A DNA stretch of 21,650 nt from contig DASVQA010000189.1 of NCBI GenBank assembly GCA_036389375.1, positions 1 to 21,650 on the forward strand. Direction: 5' to 3'. Positions 1-7,365 of the stretch are shown here, piece after piece. Within the stretch, counting starts at the first letter, position 1; the number at the start of each line of letters is the position of its first letter. The DNA is from QHXQ01 sp036389375 (GTDB lineage Bacteria > Acidobacteriota > Blastocatellia > Pyrinomonadales > Pyrinomonadaceae). The notes beneath the pieces are model-generated. The model had not been told where the DNA came from, made no database searches, and worked only from the letters and a program-made list of their open reading frames with translations. The translations under genes were made by a program, and so were the position numbers.

Positions 1-2358
1 GGCCGGCTGCGTGCGGGCGATGCGGCGGGCGGCGTCGCGGAGTTCAAAGAGGCGCTGGCGCTCGTGCCGGCCGATATGTCGGACAAGTTCTTCTTCGAGG
101 TCGTCTCGCAGTTTCCGGCGAACCTGTTCCTGCGCGGGCAGCATGAAGCGGCGGGCGAGATCGCGCGGCTCATCGAAGCGAAAGTGCAGACTAACCCGCA
201 ACGCCTGCTCGCGCTCGCCTCCTTTTATCTGAACGTCGAGCAGCCGGACGAGGCGGCGCGCTTGGCGACAACCGCGCGCACGCTCGCGCCCGAACTGGCG
301 GCGGTGCATCAGGCGCTCGGCGGCGCTTACAGACTCTCGCTGCGGCTGGACGAGGCGACCGCCGAATATAAACGCGCGCTCGAACTCGATCCGAAGTCGG
401 CGCTCTCGCGGCGCACCTTGGCCGATCTGCTGCGCGCCAGTGGTAAGCCTGAAGACGCGCTCGCGCTCTACCGCGAGCAGTTGACGAATGAGCCTAACGA
501 CAGGCTCGCGCAGGCGGGCGTTGTGCTGTCGCTGCTCGACGCGCAGAAGCGTGAGGAGGCGGAGCGCGAGTTAGCGGCGGCCTTGAAAGACGAGCCGCGC
601 AACCTGCCGCTCTTAGTCGGCGCGGCTTACTGGTTCGCGGCGCATGACGATGCGGCGCGTGCAGTTGAACTAGCGGGGCGCGCCGTCGAGATCGAGCCGC
701 GTTACACGTGGGCGCAGATTGCGCTGGCGCGTGCGCTCATTGCCGGACGGCGCGCGCCCGACGCCGAACGTGCGCTCCGGTTCGCACGCGAGTACGGGCG
801 CTTCCCCACGCTCGATTACGAACTCGCCAACGCGCTCGCCGCGAGCGGTCTCTACGAAGAGGCGGCCGAAGAACTGGCGCACACTTTCACGCTCAAAGAC
901 GGTCAACTCGAAACACGGCTCGCGGGGCGTGTGCCCGTGCGCGCGGACAACTTTCCAGAGTTGCTCGCGCCCGAACGACGCGCCAGCATCTTTCAGGCGA
1001 CGGCCGCCGACACGGACGCAAACGCGCGCAATCTAAAAGGGCTGCTCGCGCTCTATCTGGCGCTCAACGCGGGCAGCGCCGACGACGCGGCGCTCGCAAA
1101 TGCGGCGCGCGATTTCACGGCCGGCGACGATTCCCTGCGCGCCTTTCGCCAACTCTACGCGGCTGATCGGCTGGCGCGGCGCGGCGTCGCTTTGAGCACG
1201 GCGCGCGAACTCGCGGAAGCCGCGAAGGGCGGCGTCGAAGCGGCGGCCAACACGCCCGTTGCGTCCGTCGCAGTGGCGGCCGACGAACTGCGCCCCATTC
1301 GTGCGCGCGCCATCAACGCGGGTGGCACGCCCGACTTTCCCATCGCCTCGCACGACACGCTCCTCAAACTCATGCGCGGCCGCACCGAAGAGTTGATCGG
1401 CTGGGCGCTCTATGAAGAGGGCAAGGCAGGCGAGGCGGTGCAGGCGCTCCGGCGCGCAGTCAGCGTGCTGCCGCCTGAGAGTCTCTACTGGCGCAACGCG
1501 CAATGGCGACTCGGCACGGCGCTCGCCGCGAACGGGCAGACGCAGGAGGCGCTTAACGCCTACGTCAAGGGCTACGACCGGCTCGTGCCCGACCCCGCGC
1601 GCCGCGCCGTCATCGAAGCACTCTACACGAAGGTCAAAGGCTCAACCGACGGTCTCGACGCCCTCATCGGCCCCACACTCGTCGGCAACACTACGCCCGC
1701 TCCCGCAGCCACACCTACGGCCACGCCCGACGCCGCGACCACCACGCCCGCGCCTGCGCCGACAAACGAACCGCCGACCAGCGAAACGCCCGCGCCGTCG
1801 CCAACTGCGACCCCGCCGCCGGACGAGACGCCGACGCCCACGCCGGCGCAGAAGCCCGTCGAGCAGGTCATACCCGCGAGCGCTGCCCCGACGCCGACAC
1901 CGCCCGAAGCCACGCAGACGCCCACGCCTGAGCCGGTCGCCACCCAGACACCTGCGCCCGTCACAGGCGCTTCGCCCACCGCACCGCAGCCGACAGCAGA
2001 CGAGAAGTCGCCCGCGCCCATCGCACAGAAGAAGACCGAAGCGCAGCCTGCGCGGGCGCGGGCGCGCAGCACGCCGCGCTCGCCTAACTGTACTCTGACG
2101 CTGAGCGTCGAATCGCTGCTGCTGTCGAGCGGCGGGTCGAGCACGCTCACCGCGAGCCTCGCAGGCCAGACGCGCGGCGCGGACATCACAACCTCCACGC
2201 GCGACTGGGCCGACATCATCATCCTCCGCGCGCCGCAAGACGACGCCAACGCGCCGGCCCAGTACACCATCACCTCTACCAGCAAAAAGACCGGCACGTT
2301 TATCGCCGTCTTCAAATCGCCCTGCGGCACAAAAGAGGTCGCGGTCACGATCAAGTAG
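1..2358 (+). CDS. TPR-repeat protein with Pro/Thr-rich linker and C-terminal beta-type domain (5' end missing)
   Basis: The frame is open from base 1, and the bases before the first ATG at 64 already encode TPR-like helices (a segment ending ALALVPADM). The true start is therefore outside the window. About 550 residues are TPR-type helix pairs, with repeated alanine-rich A-helices and endings such as ALELDP, AVEIEP and AVSVLP. From about 1680 to 2085 a low-complexity linker rich in Pro, Thr and Ala follows. The last 85 or so residues (from about 2088) are rich in Ser, Thr and beta-branched residues and hold two cysteines (NCTLT and SPCGT), suggesting a small Ig-like beta domain. TPR regions bind proteins or peptides, and PT-rich linkers usually occur in exported or surface proteins, so an envelope scaffold is inferred. 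Enzymatic function is not apparent. The gene ends at a TAG just before a hairpin terminator and converges on trxC. Confidence 0.85.
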   Translation, partial: GRLRAGDAAGGVAEFKEALALVPADMSDKFFFEVVSQFPANLFLRGQHEAAGEIARLIEAKVQTNPQRLLALASFYLNVEQPDEAARLATTARTLAPELAAVHQALGGAYRLSLRLDEATAEYKRALELDPKSALSRRTLADLLRASGKPEDALALYREQLTNEPNDRLAQAGVVLSLLDAQKREEAERELAAALKDEPRNLPLLVGAAYWFAAHDDAARAVELAGRAVEIEPRYTWAQIALARALIAGRRAPDAERALRFAREYGRFPTLDYELANALAASGLYEEAAEELAHTFTLKDGQLETRLAGRVPVRADNFPELLAPERRASIFQATAADTDANARNLKGLLALYLALNAGSADDAALANAARDFTAGDDSLRAFRQLYAADRLARRGVALSTARELAEAAKGGVEAAANTPVASVAVAADELRPIRARAINAGGTPDFPIASHDTLLKLMRGRTEELIGWALYEEGKAGEAVQALRRAVSVLPPESLYWRNAQWRLGTALAANGQTQEALNAYVKGYDRLVPDPARRAVIEALYTKVKGSTDGLDALIGPTLVGNTTPAPAATPTATPDAATTTPAPAPTNEPPTSETPAPSPTATPPPDETPTPTPAQKPVEQVIPASAAPTPTPPEATQTPTPEPVATQTPAPVTGASPTAPQPTADEKSPAPIAQKKTEAQPARARARSTPRSPNCTLTLSVESLLLSSGGSSTLTASLAGQTRGADITTSTRDWADIIILRAPQDDANAPAQYTITSTSKKTGTFIAVFKSPCGTKEVAVTIK

Positions 2359-2382
2359 CCGACAGCGCAAGCCTAGACAGTT

Positions 2383-2446
2383 AAAAAAGGGCGCTTCACT
2401 TGCGCCGGGAACAACTCGCGTCCCGGCCGGCAATTGAAGCGCCCTT
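2383..2446. terminator. Nested hairpin terminator between convergent genes
   Basis: A perfect 12-bp inverted repeat (2387-2398 with 2435-2446, AAGGGCGCTTCA and its complement) encloses a second 7-bp inverted repeat (2404-2410 with 2421-2427, GCCGGGA/TCCCGGC). On the minus strand the outer stem runs into six Ts (the A-run 2383-2388 on the plus strand), which is a canonical intrinsic terminator for the trxC transcript. On the plus strand it lies 28 nt after the stop of the TPR gene but has only TTAAG after it, so termination in that direction is less certain. Confidence 0.75.
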
Positions 2447-2479
2447 AAGCTTTCGTCTGAACTGCCTGCTGCCGACTAT

Positions 2480-2938
2480 TCACGCTTGCGCGGCGAGGCG
2501 CGCAGCGATGGTCTGTTTGGGGAGTGCGCCAACGAGGCGATCAACGAGTTGACCGTGTTTGAAGATGAGCAGCGTGGGAATGCTGCGGACGGCGAACTGC
2601 GCGGCGGTGCGCGGATTCTCGTCCACGTTGAGTTTGGCGATGCGATAGCGGCCGGCCGATTCGGCGGCAAGCTGATCGAGCACGGGCGCGATCATGCGAC
2701 ACGGGCCGCACCATTCGGCCCAACAGTCAACCAGCACGGGCGTTGCGCCCGCTTCCGCCACCATGCTCGCAAACGTCGCGTCGGTGACGGTGACGGGTTG
2801 CCCCGCATTGGCTTGCTGCGCCTGCGCGCTTGCACCGAGCATCGCCCCGCACCGCCCACACACAGGCTGTTGCCGCTCGGCCGCCTGTTCGTCCACGCGA
2901 TTCTGCGCGCCGCACCGCGCACACTTTACGATCGCCAT
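2480..2938 (-). CDS. trxC: Thioredoxin 2-type, with N-terminal zinc ribbon
   Basis: This 152-residue protein has the architecture of thioredoxin 2 (TrxC). An N-terminal zinc ribbon has two CxxC pairs (C6/C9 and C27/C30). A short Ala/Gln linker follows, then a thioredoxin fold with the redox motif WCGPC (C77, C80), the buried Asp before it (D71) and the cis-proline of SIPT (P121). An additional cysteine, C72, sits five residues before the active site. Known TrxC is a cytosolic disulfide reductase served by thioredoxin reductase and linked to oxidative stress; the zinc site can be redox-sensitive. No signal peptide is present. Its ATG follows the TGA of the upstream TPR regulator by 3 nt, so the two are almost certainly co-transcribed. 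The terminator at 2383-2446 ends the transcript. Confidence 0.95.
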   Translation of the reverse strand: MAIVKCARCGAQNRVDEQAAERQQPVCGRCGAMLGASAQAQQANAGQPVTVTDATFASMVAEAGATPVLVDCWAEWCGPCRMIAPVLDQLAAESAGRYRIAKLNVDENPRTAAQFAVRSIPTLLIFKHGQLVDRLVGALPKQTIAARLAAQA

Positions 2939-2941
2939 AGC

Positions 2942-4663
2942 TCACGCCTGTTTGCGTTCGACTTGCTTGGTGATGATGCTGCGCCGCCGCGTGCGTATAG
3001 GCTTGCGCGCGTCGAGCAGGTTCTTGTTGCGGTGCTTCAGCCGCCAGTTGAGCGTCTCGTGATGCTTGAAGCCCAAGAGGCGAGCCGCGTGCGAGACCAT
3101 GCCGTGCGCGTCGCGGAGCGCCAACTCGATCAACCGCTCCTCAAACTCCTGCACCTCATCCTTGAGCGAAAAACTGGCCCATGGATCGTTTAAGTCGGCT
3201 GTTGAAGTCTGGCGCAGCGCCACGACTTCAACAGCCGGCGCGTCAATCACGCTCCCGTCCGTTGCCGTCGCCGCCGTGCGTTCGATGAGCGCGCACAGAC
3301 GCTGTACGTCGCCCGCGAGCGGCAGCCGGCCGAGGGTCTCAAGCGCGGCGGGCGTGAACTCGATGGACTTGCCGTGCCGCGCGTTGGCCTCAGCAATCAA
3401 ACGCGTGATGGCCGGCGCGATCATCGCCGCTTCAACCAGATGGCGCGCGCACGCACGCATGCGCGCCGCGAGCGCCGGGTCTTGCGCGCGTTTCAGCAGT
3501 TCGTCGGCCGCGATGTACAACTCACGCAGTTCGCGCGGCGCAAGGTGTGCGGCCAACTCTTCCACGGTCGTTAAGGCCGCGCGCCCCGCGCCTTCAAGCT
3601 CGCCCGCCTGCTCCGCCACGTCGAAGGCGCGCGCCAATGTCGCGCGCGCCGCTTCGACCTGACCGGTGCGCGCAAGGGCCGCGCCGTGCGTCGTCAACGC
3701 TTCGGCCAAGAGGCCCTGTCGCCCGCCCTGTTCCAATATCCGCACAGCGTCGCGTGCCACCCGTTCGGCCTCGCTGCTGTGGCCTTCGGCGAGCAGAACG
3801 TGGGCGCGCGTGTCGTCCACCTGCGCGATGTGCGTGTCGTCCTGTAAGCAGGTGAACAGGCGGCGCGCATGGGCGAGGTGCGTATGCGCGTCGGCGTATT
3901 GCTGCCGGCGGAAGAGGAAGAAACCGAAGTTGTTCTCGTTGGCAGCGAGATAAGAAATATGGCCGCTCTGCTCTAAGTGGATGCTCGCGGCCGTATACTC
4001 GATGAAGGCCTGATCGGCGTAGTCAGCGCGCTGCTCGCCGGCACTCAGGAAATCGTAGACGACGGCCAATTCCATATGAAACTTGCCCTTGTTCGCCTCG
4101 CTGTGGATAGAGTCGAAGAGTGGGGCCGCTTCGAGCAGTGCGCGCAAAGCGTCGTTGTAGCGGGCCGAGGACGACTCGACGATGGCCAGCCGCTGCAAAG
4201 CCGTGGCACGTTGCGCGCAGTGCTCCTCGCTCAACTGCGTGAGCGCCGTGCGCAGCGTTGCACGGGCTTCGTCGTAAGCGCCTTCGCGCCAGTAGCAATA
4301 GGCCAGATCGGTCTGCGCTTCGGCGACCTTTTCAGGCAACTGCGCGGCCGCAAACAACTGGGCCGCGGCACTGATTAAATCCTTGGCCGTCTCCTGTGCG
4401 CCGGTCTGCCGTCGGGCGCTGCCAATGAAGCCGGTGAGCGTCCCGACGCGTAAGAGTGCCTCGCCTTGCGTGACTTCGTCCAGATGCCCGACCGGCGGGC
4501 GCTCGCCCAAAGGGGGCCACAAATCCCCGAGGACTGCGACGGCCGCCGCGTAGTCGCCCATCTCCTCGCGCTCCTTCGCGCGCTGGCAACGCTGGCGCAC
4601 TTGTTCCGTGAGACTTAAAGCATGCTCATCAATTTGCGGGCGCACTTGCTCTGTTAAATTCAT
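2942..4663 (-). CDS. TPR-repeat regulator with NtrC-like lid remnant and C-terminal Fis-type helix-turn-helix
   Basis: 573 residues from the ATG at 4663. An in-frame ATG at 4684 adds seven residues but has no Shine-Dalgarno; 4663 has AAAGG 10 nt upstream. Residues about 85-365 are TPR helix pairs. Residues about 417-466 read like the C-terminal lid of NtrC/sigma54 activators: a helix ending EANARHGKS, then FTPAALETLGRLPLAGDVQR, matching by eye the F(S)P-A-L-x-L...W-x-GNVREL block, then an IER helix. Residues about 504-545 match the Fis/HTH_8 motif (FEERLIELAL, then VSHAARLLGF). Walker A, Walker B and the GAFTGA loop of a real activator are absent. It is probably a cytoplasmic DNA-binding regulator whose TPRs sense a protein or peptide. 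It starts 154 bases from the start of a divergent secreted-peptide gene and is followed by trxC. The Fis-like end is the firmest call; the lid match is by eye. Confidence 0.8.
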   Translation of the reverse strand: MNLTEQVRPQIDEHALSLTEQVRQRCQRAKEREEMGDYAAAVAVLGDLWPPLGERPPVGHLDEVTQGEALLRVGTLTGFIGSARRQTGAQETAKDLISAAAQLFAAAQLPEKVAEAQTDLAYCYWREGAYDEARATLRTALTQLSEEHCAQRATALQRLAIVESSSARYNDALRALLEAAPLFDSIHSEANKGKFHMELAVVYDFLSAGEQRADYADQAFIEYTAASIHLEQSGHISYLAANENNFGFFLFRRQQYADAHTHLAHARRLFTCLQDDTHIAQVDDTRAHVLLAEGHSSEAERVARDAVRILEQGGRQGLLAEALTTHGAALARTGQVEAARATLARAFDVAEQAGELEGAGRAALTTVEELAAHLAPRELRELYIAADELLKRAQDPALAARMRACARHLVEAAMIAPAITRLIAEANARHGKSIEFTPAALETLGRLPLAGDVQRLCALIERTAATATDGSVIDAPAVEVVALRQTSTADLNDPWASFSLKDEVQEFEERLIELALRDAHGMVSHAARLLGFKHHETLNWRLKHRNKNLLDARKPIRTRRRSIITKQVERKQA

Positions 4664-4697
4664 CAGGGGCTTACCTTTCTGCATTTTGCCGGTTAAC

Positions 4698-4726
4698 TTG
4701 CAAGGCGCTCCGTCCTTGCCTATGAT
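4698..4726 (+). promoter_or_regulatory. Sigma70-like promoter for the secreted-peptide gene, with a dyad in the spacer
   Basis: TTGCAA (4698-4703), a 17-nt spacer and TATGAT (4721-4726) form a good -35/-10 pair pointing at the small gene starting at 4817, giving a leader of roughly 85 nt. GCAAGG (4700-4705) and CCTTGC (4714-4719) form a perfect 6-bp inverted repeat with an 8-nt gap inside the promoter, the expected place for a repressor operator. CTTGCAAG at 4697-4704 is also an 8-bp palindrome. The divergent regulator starts just to the left, so autoregulation through this region is plausible but not shown. Confidence 0.5.
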
Positions 4727-4816
4727 GCCAGTAGCACAGGGGACGCTAACTTATCCCGCCGCCTGGCGGCATACGGTTCTGTAGCGCCGCACGCCAGAAA
4801 CATAACAGGAGAGATT

Positions 4817-5023
4817 ATGAGACACTTTCGCGCTTTATGCTTAGCTGCCGCTTTGACCTTCACGTTCGCCAGCACCGCTTTGGCCGATGACGGCGTGATC
4901 CATGGTGGCATCGCACCGCCGCCGCCCCCGGCCCCACGAGTTGCAGAGACGGACGAGCCGATCTTGGAAGAACTGACCGTCGTTGCCCTCGACCTGATGC
5001 GCAGCTTGCTCACCCTATACTAG
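4817..5023 (+). CDS. Small secreted peptide, proline-rich, unknown function
   Basis: The 68-residue product starts at an ATG with a strong Shine-Dalgarno (AGGAGA, 6 nt upstream). A classical signal peptide (MRHFR, a hydrophobic alanine-rich core, then TALA before DDG) would be cut after about residue 23. The mature 45-residue chain begins DDGVIHGGI, contains a run of five prolines, an acidic segment (ETDEPILEEL), and ends in a short amphipathic helix-like tail, LDLMRSLLTLY. There is no cysteine after the signal, so it is not a disulfide-rich toxin. The gene is divergent from the TPR/Fis regulator and has its own promoter and a hairpin in the leader (GCCGCCTGGCGGC, 4758-4770). An exported signal, an envelope microprotein or a bacteriocin-like peptide are all possible; I recognise no family with certainty. 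Confidence 0.8.
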   Translation: MRHFRALCLAAALTFTFASTALADDGVIHGGIAPPPPPAPRVAETDEPILEELTVVALDLMRSLLTLY

Positions 5024-5424
5024 CACGCGCGCGCAAAGTCTGGTCGCGCAGTCGCCGCGCGCGGAGTCACGTGCGGCCGAGTCTCCGTCTATGCAGGCAA
5101 CTGCGCGGCGCTAAAGCTTGTGGGGCGGCCAGGAAAGGGTGGCGCGTGACGGGGCAGCTTAACCGCTTTCCTGCGGGAAATCAACAGATTTCGCAGCCCC
5201 GGCACGTCGCCCTGCCGGCCTCGGCAGGGCTGCGGCGGCCCGAGCGCCAGCCGCGCCGTGCGTATTTTAACGCAAGCTTTGATCTAAAGACGGACTCGAC
5301 ACCATCTTCCATTTTTCCTCGCCCGCGGCCTCCGGCGCGGGACGCGTGGTCGTGTTCTCCGGTTTCGTAGTAAGATGCCGCCCGTCTTAGCTCGCAAAAC
5401 CCAAACCCGACCGCTTGAGGACAA
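5024..5424. other. 401-base non-coding stretch with several hairpins
   Basis: No convincing gene is present; the open frames here lack ribosome sites and are Arg/Pro-rich. The stretch holds: a GC-alternating inverted repeat just after the stop (5027-5033 with 5056-5062); a two-level structure at 5151-5200, with outer arms GGGGCAGC and GCAGCCCC around TTTCC-TGCG-GGAAA (5167-5180); a perfect 8-bp hairpin GCCCTGCC/GGCAGGGC (5209-5216 with 5223-5230); and a small hairpin TGCGT/ACGCA around ATTTTA (5259-5274). None has a clean T-tract, so terminator function is unsure. A structured RNA or a processed leader is possible. Confidence 0.4.
5371..5376 (+). promoter_or_regulatory. Possible -10 element of the M61 peptidase gene
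   Basis: TAAGAT followed by GCC lies 48 nt before the ATG. It resembles other -10-like sites in this window (TATGATGCC at 4721, TAGAATGCC at 17437). I see no convincing -35 hexamer at 16-19 nt upstream. Confidence 0.25.
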
Positions 5425-7347
5425 ATGAATCCGTCGCACAAGCCGCCTCGTCGGCGCGCACTTACGTCGGCCGTGCGCCTCTTTATCTATCTCGCCTGCG
5501 CGGCCTCTATCGCCGCGCAGACGCGCACTCCTGCTGCTGCGGCCGCATCGGCTGCGCCCGACATCGCCTACACCGTCTCGATGCCTGAGCCGTACACGCA
5601 TCTGCTTCAGGTCGAGTTGCGCCTGCGCACGGAAGGCGGCGGCACACGCGCGGGCAGCGCGCTCCCCGCGCAACTCGATCTGGTCATGCCCGTCTGGACG
5701 CCCGGCTCTTATCTGGTGCGCGAGTTCGAGCGCCACGTGCAGGACTTCGCGGCGACGGACGCGGCGGGCAAACAACTCGCGTGGCGCAAGGTTAACAAGG
5801 ACACGTGGCGCGTGGAGACGAATGGGGCGGCGCGCGAGGTGCGGGCCACCTATCGCGTCTATGCCAACGAACTGACTGTCCGCACGAACGAACTGAACGA
5901 TCAGCACGCCTTCTGGAACAATGCGGCGCTGCTAATGTACCCGGACGGGCATTTACGCGCGCCCGCCACGCTCCGCGTCGTGCCCTTCGGCAACTGGAAA
6001 GTGGCGACGGGCCTGCCCGAAGTGAAAGGGCAGCAGAACACTTTCCGCGCCGAAAACTTCGACATCCTCTACGACTCGCCCGTCGAAGTCAGCAACTTCC
6101 GCGTGCTCTCCTTTGAGGTGCGTAATGTGCCGCACCGCATCGTCATTGACGGCGAAGGCAACTACGACCCCGAACGCCTGCGCCGCGACGTGCAGCGCAT
6201 CGTCGAAACCGCCGCCGCGTTGATGGGCGACGTGCCTTATCACGACTACACCTTCTTCTATCACTTGCGCGCGACGGGCGGGGGCGGACTTGAACATTTG
6301 AACTCGACCGCCATCATCGGCACGCGCTTTCTCTTTCGCAGCGAACCGGGCTACCGCGACTTTCTGGCCACGACCGCACACGAATTCTTCCACGCCTGGA
6401 ACGTCAAACGCATCCGCCCGGATGCGCTCGGCCCCTTCGACTATACGAGCGAGAACTACACGCGCCTGCTCTGGGTGGCCGAAGGCATCACCAGCTATTA
6501 CGAGAACATCATCCTGCGCCGCGCCGGCCTCATCTCCGATAAGGATTACCTGGACATGCTGGCGCGCGCCATACAGTCGCTGCAACGCACGCCGGGCCGC
6601 CGCGCGGTCAGCGTCGAAGAATCGAGCTTCGATGCGTGGATCAAGTATTACCGGCCGGACGAGAACTCGATCAATTCGACCGTCTCCTACTACGACAAGG
6701 GCGCGATCCTCGGCGCGCTCTTAGACCTCGAAATCCGTCGGCGCTCGAATAACGCCAAATCGCTCGACGACGTGCTGCGCTATCTCTACAACGAGTTCTA
6801 TAAAAGGGAGCGCAACTACACGCCCGAAGATTTCCAACGCGCCAGTGAGCAGATGGCCGGCGGCAGTCTCGACGATTTCTTCCGCCGCTTCGTGCGCGGG
6901 CGTGAGGAGTTGGATTACAACACGGCGTTCAATGGCGCGGGGCTGCAACTGCTGACGACAGTTGTGCGCCCCGACGGGCGCACGCCCGACGCCAGAGCCT
7001 ACTTCGGCGCGACCATCAGTCAGGTCGGCGACCGCCTCGTCGTCGCCAACGTGCCGGCGGACACGCCCGCCTACGAGCAGGGCATCAACGCCGGCGATCA
7101 GATCATCGCGCTCGACGGCGTCCGCACTGCCACGCTCGACTTCTTCAACCAGCGCCTTGCCGACCGGCGACCCGGCGACGAGATTCAACTGACCCTCTTC
7201 CGTCAGGACGACCTGCGCACCTTCCGCCTCAAACTCGGCGCACGCGTCGAAGAGAGCTACCGCATCGTGCCGCTCAAGAATCCGCCGCCCGATGCGGCGC
7301 GCATCTACGAGTCATGGCTCGGTGCGCCGCTGCCGAAGGGCAGCTAA
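5425..7347 (+). CDS. M61-family aminopeptidase with C-terminal PDZ domain, exported
   Basis: The 640-residue product is the usual length for M61 glycyl aminopeptidases. It starts at an ATG with GAGGA a few nt upstream. An N-terminal Arg-rich stretch and hydrophobic segment (about residues 9-32) form a signal peptide. The N-terminal beta domain (about 48-230) is followed by the catalytic domain with the zinc motif HEFFH (H319, E320, H323), then the helix WVAEGITSYYE supplying the third ligand, E353. A PDZ domain covers about 520-605 (GATISQ to ALDGVRT). M61 enzymes remove N-terminal residues, with preference for glycine or alanine, outside the cytoplasm. The SDR gene follows 18 nt after the stop, so it may head the downstream transcript, although a peptidase has no obvious tie to those oxidative genes. 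Confidence 0.93.
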   Translation: MNPSHKPPRRRALTSAVRLFIYLACAASIAAQTRTPAAAAASAAPDIAYTVSMPEPYTHLLQVELRLRTEGGGTRAGSALPAQLDLVMPVWTPGSYLVREFERHVQDFAATDAAGKQLAWRKVNKDTWRVETNGAAREVRATYRVYANELTVRTNELNDQHAFWNNAALLMYPDGHLRAPATLRVVPFGNWKVATGLPEVKGQQNTFRAENFDILYDSPVEVSNFRVLSFEVRNVPHRIVIDGEGNYDPERLRRDVQRIVETAAALMGDVPYHDYTFFYHLRATGGGGLEHLNSTAIIGTRFLFRSEPGYRDFLATTAHEFFHAWNVKRIRPDALGPFDYTSENYTRLLWVAEGITSYYENIILRRAGLISDKDYLDMLARAIQSLQRTPGRRAVSVEESSFDAWIKYYRPDENSINSTVSYYDKGAILGALLDLEIRRRSNNAKSLDDVLRYLYNEFYKRERNYTPEDFQRASEQMAGGSLDDFFRRFVRGREELDYNTAFNGAGLQLLTTVVRPDGRTPDARAYFGATISQVGDRLVVANVPADTPAYEQGINAGDQIIALDGVRTATLDFFNQRLADRRPGDEIQLTLFRQDDLRTFRLKLGARVEESYRIVPLKNPPPDAARIYESWLGAPLPKGS

Positions 7348-7365
7348 GCCGCCCCGCTTGCAGAC

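Noticed and set aside
1642..2433. Overlapping minus-strand frames opposite the Pro/Thr linker
   Set aside because: Low-complexity Gly/Val or Arg-rich products that arise from the repeated ACG/CCG codons of the linker.
5071..5370. 99-codon plus-strand frame in the gap before the M61 gene
   Set aside because: No Shine-Dalgarno, Arg/Pro-rich composition, and it runs through several strong hairpins; better read as non-coding.
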